In this document: positions 23,501-33,770 of the stretch, piece after piece
Layout: every line of letters starts with the position of its first letter
Position numbering within the stretch: position 1 is the first letter of the stretch
Assembly (NCBI RefSeq): GCF_017562075.2
Contig: NC_054082.1
Location: 3,714,550-3,778,549 of the forward strand
DNA: 64,000 bases
From: Anopheles merus
Taxonomy: Eukaryota; Arthropoda; Insecta; Diptera; Culicidae
Direction of reading: 5' to 3'
The notes under the pieces: generated by a model
The model's database searches: none
What the model saw: the letters and a program-made list of their open reading frames with translations, nothing else
What the model was told of the DNA's origin: nothing
Program-made: the position numbers and the translations under genes

Positions 23501-26500
23501 GTAAGTAAACGAATTCATTGATTAGTTGTAGTGTTGTAACTTTTTTTGGTTTCTTGAGATTCAGGATTTCAAAATAAGCCATAAGTCATCACATTTGCAT
23601 CAAGAAAATCTTTCGTCAAGTAATGCTGGACTATCGAGCAATCATAACAAACGTTAACTCCAATATCCCAATGGGTCGTTCGTGCACTGTTTAAGCGGGC
23701 GAGAAGAGCAAGAAACTCTGCACCCGTTTTTGCTTCTCCACAGCCAGCGGCAAACACTTCTCCCCAGTGCTACCGCCCATCATTATGCTATTATGTGCGC
23801 TACCCCACGGACAGAGCAGCAGCCTTCATCAGCGGCGTTGTGCTCCAGTTGTTTTTCCCCCCCCCCCCCCCCCCCGTCTTTCCATCCGCTTGCTCTCTTG
23901 AGCAATTACTTAACATGTCCCTTCGAACCTGGGCGTCGATGATGGTTTCGTTTATAATTAGCTGTCCAGTAGCAAGCACCGCCACTACCACCCGCCCCTC
24001 GTCTGCACCGTACACCATCATCGCGTCGTCTTGATATCCCGGCTGCGCGTAAACAAGCGCACCCGGGAGAAGAAGATGCACTTTGTGTTTACGTTTCCAG
24101 CTTCTGCAGAGGGCAGAGTGATGGGCCAAGCGTCCTGCTGCGTTATGATCGATGCTGCCCCATTGATGTGTATGTGTGTACATAGCCTTTTGTGTTTGGT
24201 GCGCTGCCTTATTTTTCATGCCCTTCTCTCACGCCATGCGGAATGCTTTATTTTCGTAAATAAACAATTGTCCGTCGCCCCGTCCCGTAAATCGTCGTCC
24301 CGGGCTGGTGCAAACTGTGCCTACGAGTGTCTGCTGCCTTACACCATTTTTAACGCGGCATCGGGCGGCTGAGGATTTAGCTTGGATTGATGGATGAAGC
24401 CAATCTCATAATGACGTTCTTTCAATTGCGGATGGCAGTGGGCTGTTTTTGTGCTGCACTGTTCATTCTCAAACGCATCTTTCACTGCAAGTGATCACGC
24501 AAATCAGCAGAAGGCAACCAAATAAAGCGACTTGTTTTTTTGTGTCCGGGATTTGCCTCCATTTGGCAGCGAACGAACCGGGCAGCCGGTCACAAAACGG
24601 GAAAACGATCACGACTCAACCGAATGATCATGGCGGGGTGCGATCATAACCGCGAGGGCGGAGGGCGAGCAAACATTACCGCGCTGACCCAGCTTCACAG
24701 CAGGGGAGCGAAAATCTGTGTGTTGTTTATTTGATCGAGCGCGAAGGGGCGTGTGCGCGTGTGTTTATTGTTCTGCGGGCTGCTGCCGCTCGCGCACCCG
24801 CCCGGAACAAGACCGCACGTGTGTGTGCATTGCTCGCTGCTCGGGTAATTCGGGTCCGGTTCACTTTCCCCAGGGCGATACGTGTAAGCAACTCGGTGTG
24901 CGACCCGGAGTGTGGGGTGTTATGATTTTCCATCGCCGCACACACACACTCACACGCGCAGCAGGCCGGCTACTGATTACGCTCGCGCGATGAGCGATAT
25001 ACTGTGGGAAATTGAACGATTTGTTAGGGATGCGCTTCTTAATCGCGCACTACAAACAAACGGAGAGGGAACAAAACGATGGCATTGAAATGGATGCAGT
25101 TTGGTCGGTGAAAATTGTGCCGGGAGGTCGCGTTCGTTGACCCATTCGGCTTTGAAGGCGGAGACCATGCGCCTCCATCTATTGTTTGTGTGTGTTTCTG
25201 CTGCCCAGTCGCGCCCTGCCCAGTGGGCTGTGGATGGGACTGTTTAGGAAAACTGCTTCCAGATGATCATAAGTGATCGTAACGCTTGGCCACGCAGCAC
25301 AAACAAAAGGTCTGATAGACCTGGACGATGGCAGCAATGAAGGGGTTTCGAAGGGAAATTTTGTGTTTATTTATTTATATTTAGTTGGAGAGTAATTCCT
25401 TACAGATTTTTAGGCTGTTTAAGTGATGTGATAGACATGTGATATTAGTTTTGTAGCTAGGCCTGGACTTCAAATTACAACATGTGCAGAATTGAAAGGG
25501 CGTAAACGAAGTTCTACACCACGTTTAGGATGGAAATGTCTCCATAACAATTCAAAATCTAATAAAATCGCGTACACGTACACATATCGAACAAGAAAGT
25601 TACTATGAGGATGCTCAACCGTTATGACTTCCCCTCGGTGTGATCCACTTTTCTCTCTATTCAATAGCTCGCCACGTTACCCCATCGAAAAAATGAAAAG
25701 AATGGTAAATAATAACGCAGGTTAACGTCGCAAAGCATTGCATCCCGCGAGTCGATTACGAGCGGATGCACCATAGAGCAATGATCAGCTTGTACTGCAA
25801 TCGCACGCAATCAAATCACGTCCCCAATCGGGCACGTGTCGTGCCGTGAGTGCATTAGAGAGCGCAACCGTTCTGTGCGTGAGCAAAATAGATCACTGCC
25901 GCCTCCCGGTGGGCGGAGGGGAAAAGCTTCAGAAGCAAATCGGAAGCGGGACAGCTCGCGAGCGCCCGATAAGAACGGCTAAATAATTGCCTACAAATCG
26001 GCGTTCGCTTGCTGCCGTGCTGCGTGCGGTTAGCGGTGCTGGATATAGGTTACGTGGTGTCGATATCACGTTCTGCATTGGTGCAGCGGTGCAGTCTGCT
26101 CCCCACCCCTCGTTGATTCTCCCCATTGCGGCAAGACCTATTAACGAGGGTTAAATTACTGATAATACTCGGCTTGCTAGAGTCATCCAACGGCGCTGGT
26201 GGTGCACCAGAGTGGCGAGCGAATCCTTTCCCGACCCTTGGACGTAGACGGCGATGCACAGTGTCGTGTGACCCACTTCTCGGGTGTGTGGTTGTGCGTC
26301 TACAACATACAACATCAACCACAAACGTCGTGGTCAGCGAAAAGCCCCGAAGGTCCACGCAACTGGTGTGATGATCGTTTCTAAGAAAGTATTTCCCATC
26401 GAAAGCTTCGTACCGTCAGAATGCATATGAAGAGGGATGGTAGGTTGTAATTAAAATGAGAGTGCTCGATGCAGCCAGAACGCGGGTAAGGGAACTGTAG

Positions 26501-26704
26501 ATGACCTCGTTCGTGGTATGATTGATCGTTTGCGTTGCACGGAGGACATGGCACGTGCAGAGGTGTTGGGATTGGGATCATTGATGTGGTGTGATTAGAA
26601 GCATTAATTGATGTTTTTGTCTCGTTGCGCAAAAAGAGCTTACCTTTAGGGTAGATCTCATTACAATACTGACGTCTAACTCTCGTTTTTGCTACTCTTT
26701 TCAG
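23501..26704 (+). other. Intron of gene 1 (3.2 kb)
   Basis: It begins GTAAGTAAAC and ends CTACTCTTTTCAG, with CTAAC at 26676-26680, 24-28 bp before the acceptor. It holds a C19 tract (23857-23875) and short (CA)n tracts. No alternative exon inside is convincing. Confidence 0.7.
23857..23875 (+). repeat. C19 homopolymer
   Basis: This is an uninterrupted run of nineteen cytosines preceded by TTTTT, inside the intron of gene 1. It is a likely site of length polymorphism and assembly error. Confidence 0.9.
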
Positions 26705-26788
26705 TTTCTGGAGCAACCATTAATGTGGCAGATGGCGGTTACCGCGGCGCTCATTGTGCTCGGCTGTGGATATCTGGCGGCAAGGTGA
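26705..26788 (+). CDS. Last coding exon of gene 1: C-terminal hydrophobic anchor and stop
   Basis: The acceptor is excellent: CTAAC, a T-rich tract and TTTTCAG. It joins in phase 0 to the previous exon, whose last codons read PKPKKPG. The exon encodes 27 residues, FLEQPLMWQ followed by MAVTAALIVLGCGYLAAR, then TGA. From Met7 to Ala26 there is one uncharged segment, long enough to span a membrane once, with a single Arg after it. A lone hydrophobic segment at the extreme C-terminus, preceded by a basic stretch and a Ser-rich region, is the layout of tail-anchored proteins, which are inserted after translation into the ER or mitochondrial outer membrane with the N-terminus in the cytosol. That topology is inference from the layout. 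Which membrane it uses cannot be told from this. Confidence 0.8.
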   Translation, partial: FLEQPLMWQMAVTAALIVLGCGYLAAR

Positions 26789-28918
26789 ACCGACGGCAGC
26801 AAACGCTTGTCCCAAGTTAGCTCACAGAGCCGTTGGACAAGACAAACCAGCAAGGGAGCAGGACCCTTAACTCCACACCATATCCCCATCCCATCCCCGA
26901 CTGGAGCGCTGGATTTCTGGAATTGAAGCAAAAGTGTCATTTCTGTGTGCCGAAAGATGTGTCCCAGGCTGAGCGAAGAAAGAGAAAAGCAAAAACTCGT
27001 TGGTTTAGAACTTACACCGTGATAAAAAAAAGATATAAGAATAACGAAGCGCAAATCGAAGAATCAGTGTGTGGAGGAAGCGAAAGGAAAAACTCATATT
27101 GGTCTCAACTTGCAAACGTGCGAGTAATTTCACCAAATAGCGTTAGGGAACAGTTTCTCTCCTGTCCGATAAGTGCCACACTTTTCCAAATGTGCCTGTT
27201 GCACACGCAAGATCCGAAGAACTCGGCAAAGTAAGAGGAAAGCGAAGCTTGAAAAGACCCAACCCGGACTATATGTTTGACATTCTCTGTACATCCCGAT
27301 CTCGAGCCGAGTGCAGTCCCGATCGATCGAAGACGATCCTTCACGCGTTCATTGTTGCATTTTAAAGCTGTTTGCCTTTTTTTTGTTTACAAGCACCGTG
27401 CGATAGGACAGGACACTGAAGGCGCAACTTTTCTACCCTGCAAAAGGGATCTTACGAAGGAGCAGAAACACTTACCAGCTGATTTACAGCTTACCAGGAT
27501 AGCGTTAGGCAATTTCTATTTTCGGGAACTAGTGCATAGCGAACCATACATAAGTAAGGTGGCGGCAAACCGACGATGTGTAGTGTGTAATATTAAAGTT
27601 AAGACCGTGTTGCGTGTAAGCTTAGTAGCAGTATTACAGACAGACGAAGGACGCGCCCCGGGGCCGTTAAGCTTTTTTAAAAAAAAATGATTTTTTATCC
27701 CAGATTTCGTGCAACGATGCATTTCAAACTACGCGCGTTTCGGTAGCGCTTAAGGAACGTGGTGCGCGGCCATCGAGTTTCGTTTTAACACTTCCGTTTT
27801 AACCCAATAACATTACGTTCGATCTCTTTGTTGTACATGTTTATACCTCCCTCGGAACGAAAGCTTTTCCTCAAAGTTAATCGAATCTGTTTCTCTCTTT
27901 CCATTTCTGCCATTTTGCAACCACCCGACAAGCGAGTGTGGGTTAGGTTTAGAAGTAGGAAATGCTTGTATTGTATCTCAGCCGGGGAGTATATACTTGT
28001 ATCCAGTATCAATTTTTTTTTTTTTTTGGTTTAGCTTGATTCAAATGATGATCTTCACGTAGAATATAGAATGATTTTACCGGCGTTTTTTACAACAATC
28101 TAGCTAAAGTTATTTTAACGTTTATTTCCACCCTTACATGGGATTTCGTCCGATTCAACTCAGTTGTAAAACACACCACAACGGTTTATCAAATCGAAAG
28201 CCATACATTTTAGGCTCCATAGTCCAGGGCATCGTGTTGCAGTTATCGGAATGACTTACAAGAAATTGTAAAAGTGTCCTGCGGACTTGAGATAAATCGG
28301 AAAACCCTGTAAGACAGCATTTGCCATTGGGAGAGTCGAATCGAAATGAGACAAGGTAGCAGAAGCAATAATGGTTTACCAGGTATCCATTGAATAGGCA
28401 GCAGCATTTTTCAGTGTATTTAGCAAAGGAGAGGATGATAACTGTGCGTTTAATGAGAAAAGGTAAAAACGCACTGAAGAATATATCTTCCTCAAACCAT
28501 CTTGTACATGAAAAAATCATCCACCGGATGGCGATAAATCGTGAAGCAACAGTGCCAACGCGTGAGGACGTGAGAGAAAAGCATGCAGCAGCATTCAGCT
28601 GCTGTAGATAGAAATTTAGCATAATTTGGTACAATTAAGTGCTTTTGGATCAATTCGCCCGATGCATGGCCACATTCGGACGCACAACTCCATGTGCCTT
28701 CAGGAATGTTGATGTTTCTGTTCTTTTTTTATATATCTTACATTTAAGGCATTCTATAAGCTAAGTGTGATTCGAAAGACAGTGAGAGGGTAAATAGCTA
28801 CAAGATATGAAGCGCTCGAAGTATAGTTAAATTCGTTACAAGGAGGAATGTTACTGTTGTAATTCGTTATCAGACACAGCAATCAAATCAAAAAGCCCGT
28901 AGCGCAAAAAAGCTACAT

Positions 28919-28920
<2 letters not shown>

Positions 28921-28990
<70 letters not shown>
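28921..28990 (+). repeat. (AG)n microsatellite, about 70 bp
   Basis: Some 35 AG units are broken once by AT near 28959. GA-rich tracts of this kind can bind GAGA-type factors in flies. Here the tract lies in presumed 3' UTR sequence. Confidence 0.95.
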
Positions 28991-28992
<2 letters not shown>

Positions 28993-29994
28993 AAGATGCA
29001 GCTCACAGTGTGATTCAATCCAACCCGCGCACAATACAGCACTGCTGCGAGTGAGCTTATCAGAGCTGCTTATGAGAACGAAGAGGAAACCAATCCTTTA
29101 TTCCAAATATTTGCAAAAAAGAAATTGTCACTGTGTTAGGTGCCCAAAGATTTTTACTTTTGTTTCGCCGATAATTGCTAAAGTGTTTCTCCTTTCCTTC
29201 CATCTTGTCTGTACAACAAGCGCCTTAACGTGCCTTCAATTCTTATGTTCAATGCACCTTTTCGTTCTGTTTGTATTCCGCTGCTACCGTATGCAATAGA
29301 TGAGGAGACAAAACTAGCAAACTAAAGAAGATGATGTTGTTACATGGGCGGAAAACAAAGACAGGATTGATCTCAGTATCGGCACTCGAATCAGTTTGTT
29401 TGTATATCGGTTTACCGAGCTCGTTTGAGGTAGAATAATTTGGCGCCATTTATTTTGTTTACGCGAGGATACCGAATCCATCACAACACACGCAACGCAC
29501 AGCATGTGGCAATGAGAAGAAAATTTAAATTAATAAGCAAAGCATACGGCAAACGAATACTAGAGGTAGACGGGTTCGTTCGAAACGGAACCGTTGTCGG
29601 TGATTATTAAATAATTTACCTCTGGGGAACGCTTTTCCGAACGCATTTGGCTTCTCCCAGGAAGAACGCAACATTTTGAAGCGATAGATACGCAGGCCTT
29701 AAAAAACCCGCCCCGCTTGAACTACTTCGAGATGAGAAGCAGGTCATTTGTGTTTTGCTAAGGTTAGCTTAGCTTTCGACGATCGGAACATACATGTGTG
29801 TTGAACAGGTTTGCAGATAGAGTGCATTCTGGAAACACGTGCAGTAGTAGCATCGGCGGTACTGATACGGCCACCCCAAAACCGGGGATCTGTCGTTGAT
29901 TGGAGTGTTTAATTCTTTTTGATGTTGTGCTTTTGGCGTACGGAAGGGGCTGTGATGTAGATGTTTGATCTCATTTTATTATTTTTGTTTGCAG

Positions 29995-30096
29995 AAGGAG
30001 GGAAGAGCTTATCGGAAGAGGATTTATAAAAGAACGAGTAAAATTTCATCGAGTAAGGTTTCTAGGGAAGTAAAAAAGCATATCAGGCGTTTATAG
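29995..30096 (+). CDS. Low-confidence alternative last exon of gene 1 (basic C-terminus)
   Basis: A strong acceptor (T-rich tract, then TTTGCAG) ends at 29994. Phase 0, which is the phase left open by the exon ending at 23500, then stays open for 33 codons and stops at TAG 30094-30096. The peptide is very basic, beginning KEGRAYRKRIYKR and ending VKKHIRRL, with no hydrophobic segment. If used in place of 26705-26788 it would give a soluble, basic form in place of the membrane-anchored one. A 33-codon frame opening by chance in A-rich DNA is not rare, and the codons lack the C/G bias of the other exons, so this stays speculative. Confidence 0.15.
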   Translation, partial: KEGRAYRKRIYKRTSKISSSKVSREVKKHIRRL

Positions 30097-30705
30097 CTCC
30101 AGCGAACGTTGTACTGAAGAGGAAACTTTGTGAAAGACACGACCGCACCTCACCACGATCATTCTAGCGATGCTACTAGAGATGACCCAAAAGATAGCCA
30201 CGATGATTTTGGACGATATTTTTGTTCTATTTTGCAATTCTTGTTGTTCTAAAACTGAGACCTTATGACATTTTTTTGCTGCAAAAATGTTGCCAAAAAT
30301 GATCGTGGGATATCTAGAGGGGCCGGTTCAGAAACCACCTGCGAAAGAGAAGGAACGTCAAACGGAGCTCAGATGCGCAACGCTGCTAGGCATTTTACAT
30401 TTCTTACGTATATATGTATTTTTTTTTTTTTTGTTTTATTTGTTTCATTTTTAAGACATTACATGATAGAACATTTTAGAACATATCGAACATGCCGATT
30501 TGTGCATTTTTAGTAGTATAGATAAAGTGCTTTTTCGTGCGTCGGTCAGTTATCTGGATCGAGGCAACTGTTGTTGGCTGATGGCGGTGTAGTAAAACCC
30601 CGAGCAAACGCGACGGGACTTCGATTAGACCAATATGTACCGATAAATACGCATTGTCACGCATTATATAGTTGTTGGAAACTGTATCTCTCTTGTATGA
30701 TCGCC

Positions 30706-30711
30706 AATAAA
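30706..30711 (+). terminator. Candidate poly(A) signal AATAAA (proximal)
   Basis: An exact AATAAA lies in the presumed 3' UTR of gene 1. Downstream DNA is only moderately T-rich, so it is a weaker candidate than the signal at 31300. Confidence 0.3.
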
Positions 30712-31299
30712 CATGAGATAAAGCAAAAGTAGAAGGTGTATGGGAAGCTAACTTTAATTTAATTAGGATTATTGAGACATGGATCTATGTTATCCAAGAG
30801 GAAGGCATTTTTATGAAATAATCTGCATAAATGATTTCAACCGCGTGATTTATGAGAAAATCGTAAATATTTTACCAATTTATTTGAAAGGCGCGGCCAG
30901 TGTGCATGAACGAACTTTTGTATATCTAAGCTTTCACTAGTGTCCACTAGAGTGCGCTATCGGCTCGCGACAAGCACGCACAGTGGTATATGTTAATGCA
31001 AAAGATAAAATACCTACTCACATACAATGATAATGATTCGATCAATGATGTTGATGTAAGTTGTTGATCTGTGAATTAAGTTAGCTGCATTTTGAAAAAC
31101 AAAGCACTATTGCGAGACATCCGTGCGGTAATGACCGTTTGTATAACACATATGCCCTGATTGCACTTTGGGCTATGGATCAAACGAAATTCCCCTGAAT
31201 TGTATGGTGAGCGACGACGCAGCACTTGCTGTATGTTTAGCGTATTATAGAATCTGTAAAGATACAATTCTTCATGCACATTTATACAATAATGCAATC

Positions 31300-31305
31300 A
31301 ATAAA
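31300..31305 (+). terminator. Candidate poly(A) signal AATAAA (distal)
   Basis: AATAAA is followed within 25-30 bp by a T/G-rich stretch (GCTTTTTGTT), the usual cleavage-site arrangement. DNA composition changes soon after, with GC-richer sequence from about 31.4 kb, fitting the end of gene 1 and the start of another promoter region. Confidence 0.4.
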
Positions 31306-31603
31306 TATTCGTGAAACGGAATCGCTTTTTGTTACAAAATTTGGAAAGAAAAATAAATAAGTTTTAGTTTAAAATCAGTATTATCCGAAATGCACTGCAT
31401 GCCTAGCCCACTGTGCGGCATTGCAACGCACACTGTCACGCCTTCGTTCGTAAAAGCTTTCGGGTGCTGCTCTCCCATTTCGCACTCTCAATCTGTTGCT
31501 GTTCTCGCGAGGAGTAGGACGCACGTACGTACGCCGCTGTTTTTGTCCGATTGTGTCGCGTGAGTTTTCCGGGTTTCCTGCGAGCCGGAAAAACAGGTTT
31601 TCC

Positions 31604-31609
31604 TCAGTC
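31604..31609 (+). promoter_or_regulatory. Arthropod initiator-like TCAGTC
   Basis: TCAGT is the common arthropod initiator core, and here its A is at 31606. I did not find a clean downstream promoter element at the expected spacing, nor a TATA box about 30 bp upstream. The location, just after a poly(A) signal and about 1.3 kb before a candidate leader exon, is the main reason to list it. Confidence 0.2.
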
Positions 31610-32302
31610 GTCATCGGGAAAGCCGACGAAAGGTACTGAAGCTAGCGTAGCCGCCCGTTCAACGGTAAAAGATTCCGGGCGTGTGTCTGCTGTGACGTGT
31701 GTTTTTTTCTGCTGCTGGTCGACGGAGCAAAAAAAAAGCGGAGCAGAAATCGGAATTCTTGCAGTATCAGTGTAGATGTGAGCTGCTGCTAATACGCTTA
31801 GTTCACGAAAGGCGGAATGGTGTGTGTATTAAAAAAATGCGATTCGCCGGGATTCGAGAGCAAAGTGTTCTTGTAACCGGTGAAGGGTGTTCCGTGATTC
31901 GTTCGGCGGAATGGTTGTCGTCAGCTGACTATCATCGAAGAATGTGAAACATTTTGCCAAATACAATTTTGATACCGAAAACAACATGGCAAGATGAGTC
32001 AACAGTTGCTCGCGATACAGTAAGTTCAGTGCCAGTCCACCACACACAAGCGAGTTCAAGTTCTAAAGCCGGCTACTGTGATGAAACTTCCCGATGCTTC
32101 TTCTATCTCTACACCACCATTCCACTGTGATGTTGTGTTAAAGCGTCAAACACGTCTTCAGCGCCAGAACCGTCCCCGTTCGGTGGCTTAAAGTTTCGCT
32201 CCCCAAAAAAAACTCAAACCAGAGAAGAAATAGTCCTGACGGGAAACACACAGGTTGTGTACGTGAATCTGGTTGGACGGCGTCTCAAACGGTGCGTGGC
32301 AA

Positions 32303-32317
32303 GTGTGTGTGTGTGTG
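32303..32317 (+). repeat. (GT)n microsatellite
   Basis: This is a run of about seven GT units in the presumed 5' region of gene 2. Confidence 0.85.
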
Positions 32318-32726
32318 AGTCGTTTGTTTTCGTTTGTCGCCATCTTCGCCCCCTGCCCGTCCTGTCCTGGTGCATTATCGGCCAGAGCTGGTGGAGTGTT
32401 TTGGTTGCGTGCAGTTGCACCGAGGGGCCCACCGAGGGTTCCCCTGGCCTGGCCGGCCTACCTGTGCGATGTGCATTGCGTTGCGTTGTGTTTGTTCCGT
32501 TGGTTCGTTGAATGTACCAAACACGGCGCGGCACACATATCGGCGTTACCTGTTTTAAAGGGCATATCATAAAAGGTGAATAGCTTTTGCGTCTAGGGTT
32601 TCTTCTGCGCTTTGCTGTGCGAGTGCGAGTGAGGCGGGCGAAACGAAAACGGGAGAAAACGTCTCAAGAAAAAGGAGGCGATGGCCTTTTCCCTGGGCCT
32701 GTGTATGTGTGTGGATAAGTGGCCAT

Positions 32727-32732
<6 letters not shown>

Positions 32733-32758
<26 letters not shown>

Positions 32759-32759
32759 G
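32733..32759 (+). repeat. (GT)n microsatellite
   Basis: This is a long GT run broken near its start by GTTTG. It is one of the longest GT tracts in the window. Confidence 0.9.
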
Positions 32760-32835
32760 GTTTGGGCTTTTCGATCGTGTGAAGAAGCAAGGTGAAGCCG
32801 TAAAGCCGATCGAAGAGGAGGCGAAGGAGTGGTGC

Positions 32836-32870
32836 TTTTTTCTTTCTTTCTTTCTTTCTTTCCTTCTTTC
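32836..32870 (+). repeat. (TTTC)n microsatellite
   Basis: About seven TTTC/CTTT units occur, with one CCTTC variant near the end. It lies about 70 bp upstream of the acceptor of the candidate leader exon of gene 2 and adds to the pyrimidine-rich plus strand there. Confidence 0.85.
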
Positions 32871-32941
32871 GTTACATCAAGTGTCGATCGATGTGTCAAA
32901 ATAGTTGTGCGGTGAAAAATTTATGTTTCTTTTTATTCTAG

Positions 32942-33154
32942 CAACAACAACAAAATTAAGGCGTTAAAAGAAAGCCAAGTGTGTGAAGCAAAGTGCAAAA
33001 AGGAGGAGCATTTGTGTAGTTTAAGTAATTGTAGCTCCTCAATGCGTTGATTGTTGTCCTCAGTGTTAACAAGTGTGAGTTGTGTTTTGTGTATATTGAA
33101 ATTAAATCCTGATCGTAAGCACTTCAACAAGATTCGACGTACAACGGCAAAAAG
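32942..33154 (+). other. Candidate non-coding leader exon of gene 2
   Basis: The acceptor TTTCTTTTTATTCTAG ends at 32941. The donor is AAAAAG followed by GTGCGT at 33155. The 213 bp between starts with a CAACAACAAC run, is rich in AAGTG- and GTGAAG-like words, and has stops in the frame that would join the next exon, so it is leader and not coding. This look (A-rich, with GTG and AAAG words) is common for mosquito 5' UTRs, but that is impression rather than proof. It could equally be the 3' part of a longer unspliced leader that begins near 31.6 kb. Confidence 0.35.
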
Positions 33155-33593
33155 GTGCGTTATTCACACAATTCCAACAATTTCAAAATCAGGTTTGTAC
33201 CGGGTCTACAATCATGCAATTGGTTATTCAACATAAGTCAGAGAGGAGTACAAATATAGGAAAAAATCTTAATATACAAGAAATGACGTTCAAGTCGCCC
33301 AATTCCCAATCTACTTTAGACGTTAAATTAATCCTTGTGCGCCGCCGGATTTGATTTGATCGCGAAATTAATGCCACCTTGGCGTAACTCGGTGCGATCG
33401 TGAGCAACCAAAGTTATGCTCTTTCCCCATGCTCTTCCCCCTCCCGTACCCACCTGGGCTGGGTGATTTGCAAACCAATTGGCGTAGCAATATTTATTCC
33501 GGTTCCAGCACGAACTCAGCGTGCAGTAAAAAATGCTGATCCGTTAAACGGTGCTTCTCTGTGACATACATACAAAGGCACAAAAGAACGTGT

Positions 33594-33618
33594 GACGACG
33601 ACGACGACGACGACGACG
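33594..33618 (+). repeat. (GAC)n microsatellite
   Basis: About eight GAC units are followed by GGCGGGG. It is flanked by TGT on the left. Confidence 0.9.
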
Positions 33619-33751
33619 GCGGGGCCAGTTTTCGGGGAGCGACTTTTCTCGCGAATTTTTATGCTGGAACGATCCAATGTCTGGCCGTCTGGTTTTTTTG
33701 TTGACTCGCTATTTCTCTCCTACTGCCCCCTGTTCTATTGGCAAAGTTTGT

Positions 33752-33770
33752 ATGTGTGTGTGTGTGTGTG
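33752..33770 (+). repeat. (GT)n microsatellite
   Basis: This is a run of about nine GT units on the plus strand, in the putative intron. Confidence 0.9.

Larger units (their letters stand above)
26789..31330 (+). other. Probable long 3' UTR of gene 1, end uncertain
   Basis: The 4.5 kb after the stop is richer in A/T than the exons. The plausible poly(A) signals I noted are an AATAAA at 30706 and a second at 31300, so the UTR may be 4 kb or more. It contains an (AG)n tract at 28921-28990. Long open frames occur on both strands but lack ATG starts or recognisable content. A candidate alternative last exon lies at 29995-30096. Long 3' UTRs are common in insect neuronal genes, but nothing here proves that the transcript runs this far. 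Confidence 0.4.
31331..32941. other. Probable promoter and 5' leader region of gene 2
   Basis: This GC-richer segment follows the distal poly(A) signal of gene 1. It holds initiator-like TCAGTC at 31604 and TCAGTG at about 31767, (GT)n tracts at 32303-32317 and 32733-32759, and a TTTC run at 32836-32870. Several donor-like sites occur (for example GTGAAT after AAAAG near 32574), so a first non-coding exon could end in this stretch. No open frame looks coding. Confidence 0.35.

Noticed and set aside
26818..27690. Two consecutive same-frame open stretches (over 130 codons each) right after the gene 1 stop
   Set aside because: Neither begins with a usable ATG (the nominal starts are TTG), the frame differs from gene 1, and no acceptor gives a matching phase. 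Treated as 3' UTR.
28155..28634. 159-codon minus-strand open frame in the presumed 3' UTR
   Set aside because: It is Cys/Phe-rich with no domain, and the opposite strand is also open over much of it. The length is within chance for this window.
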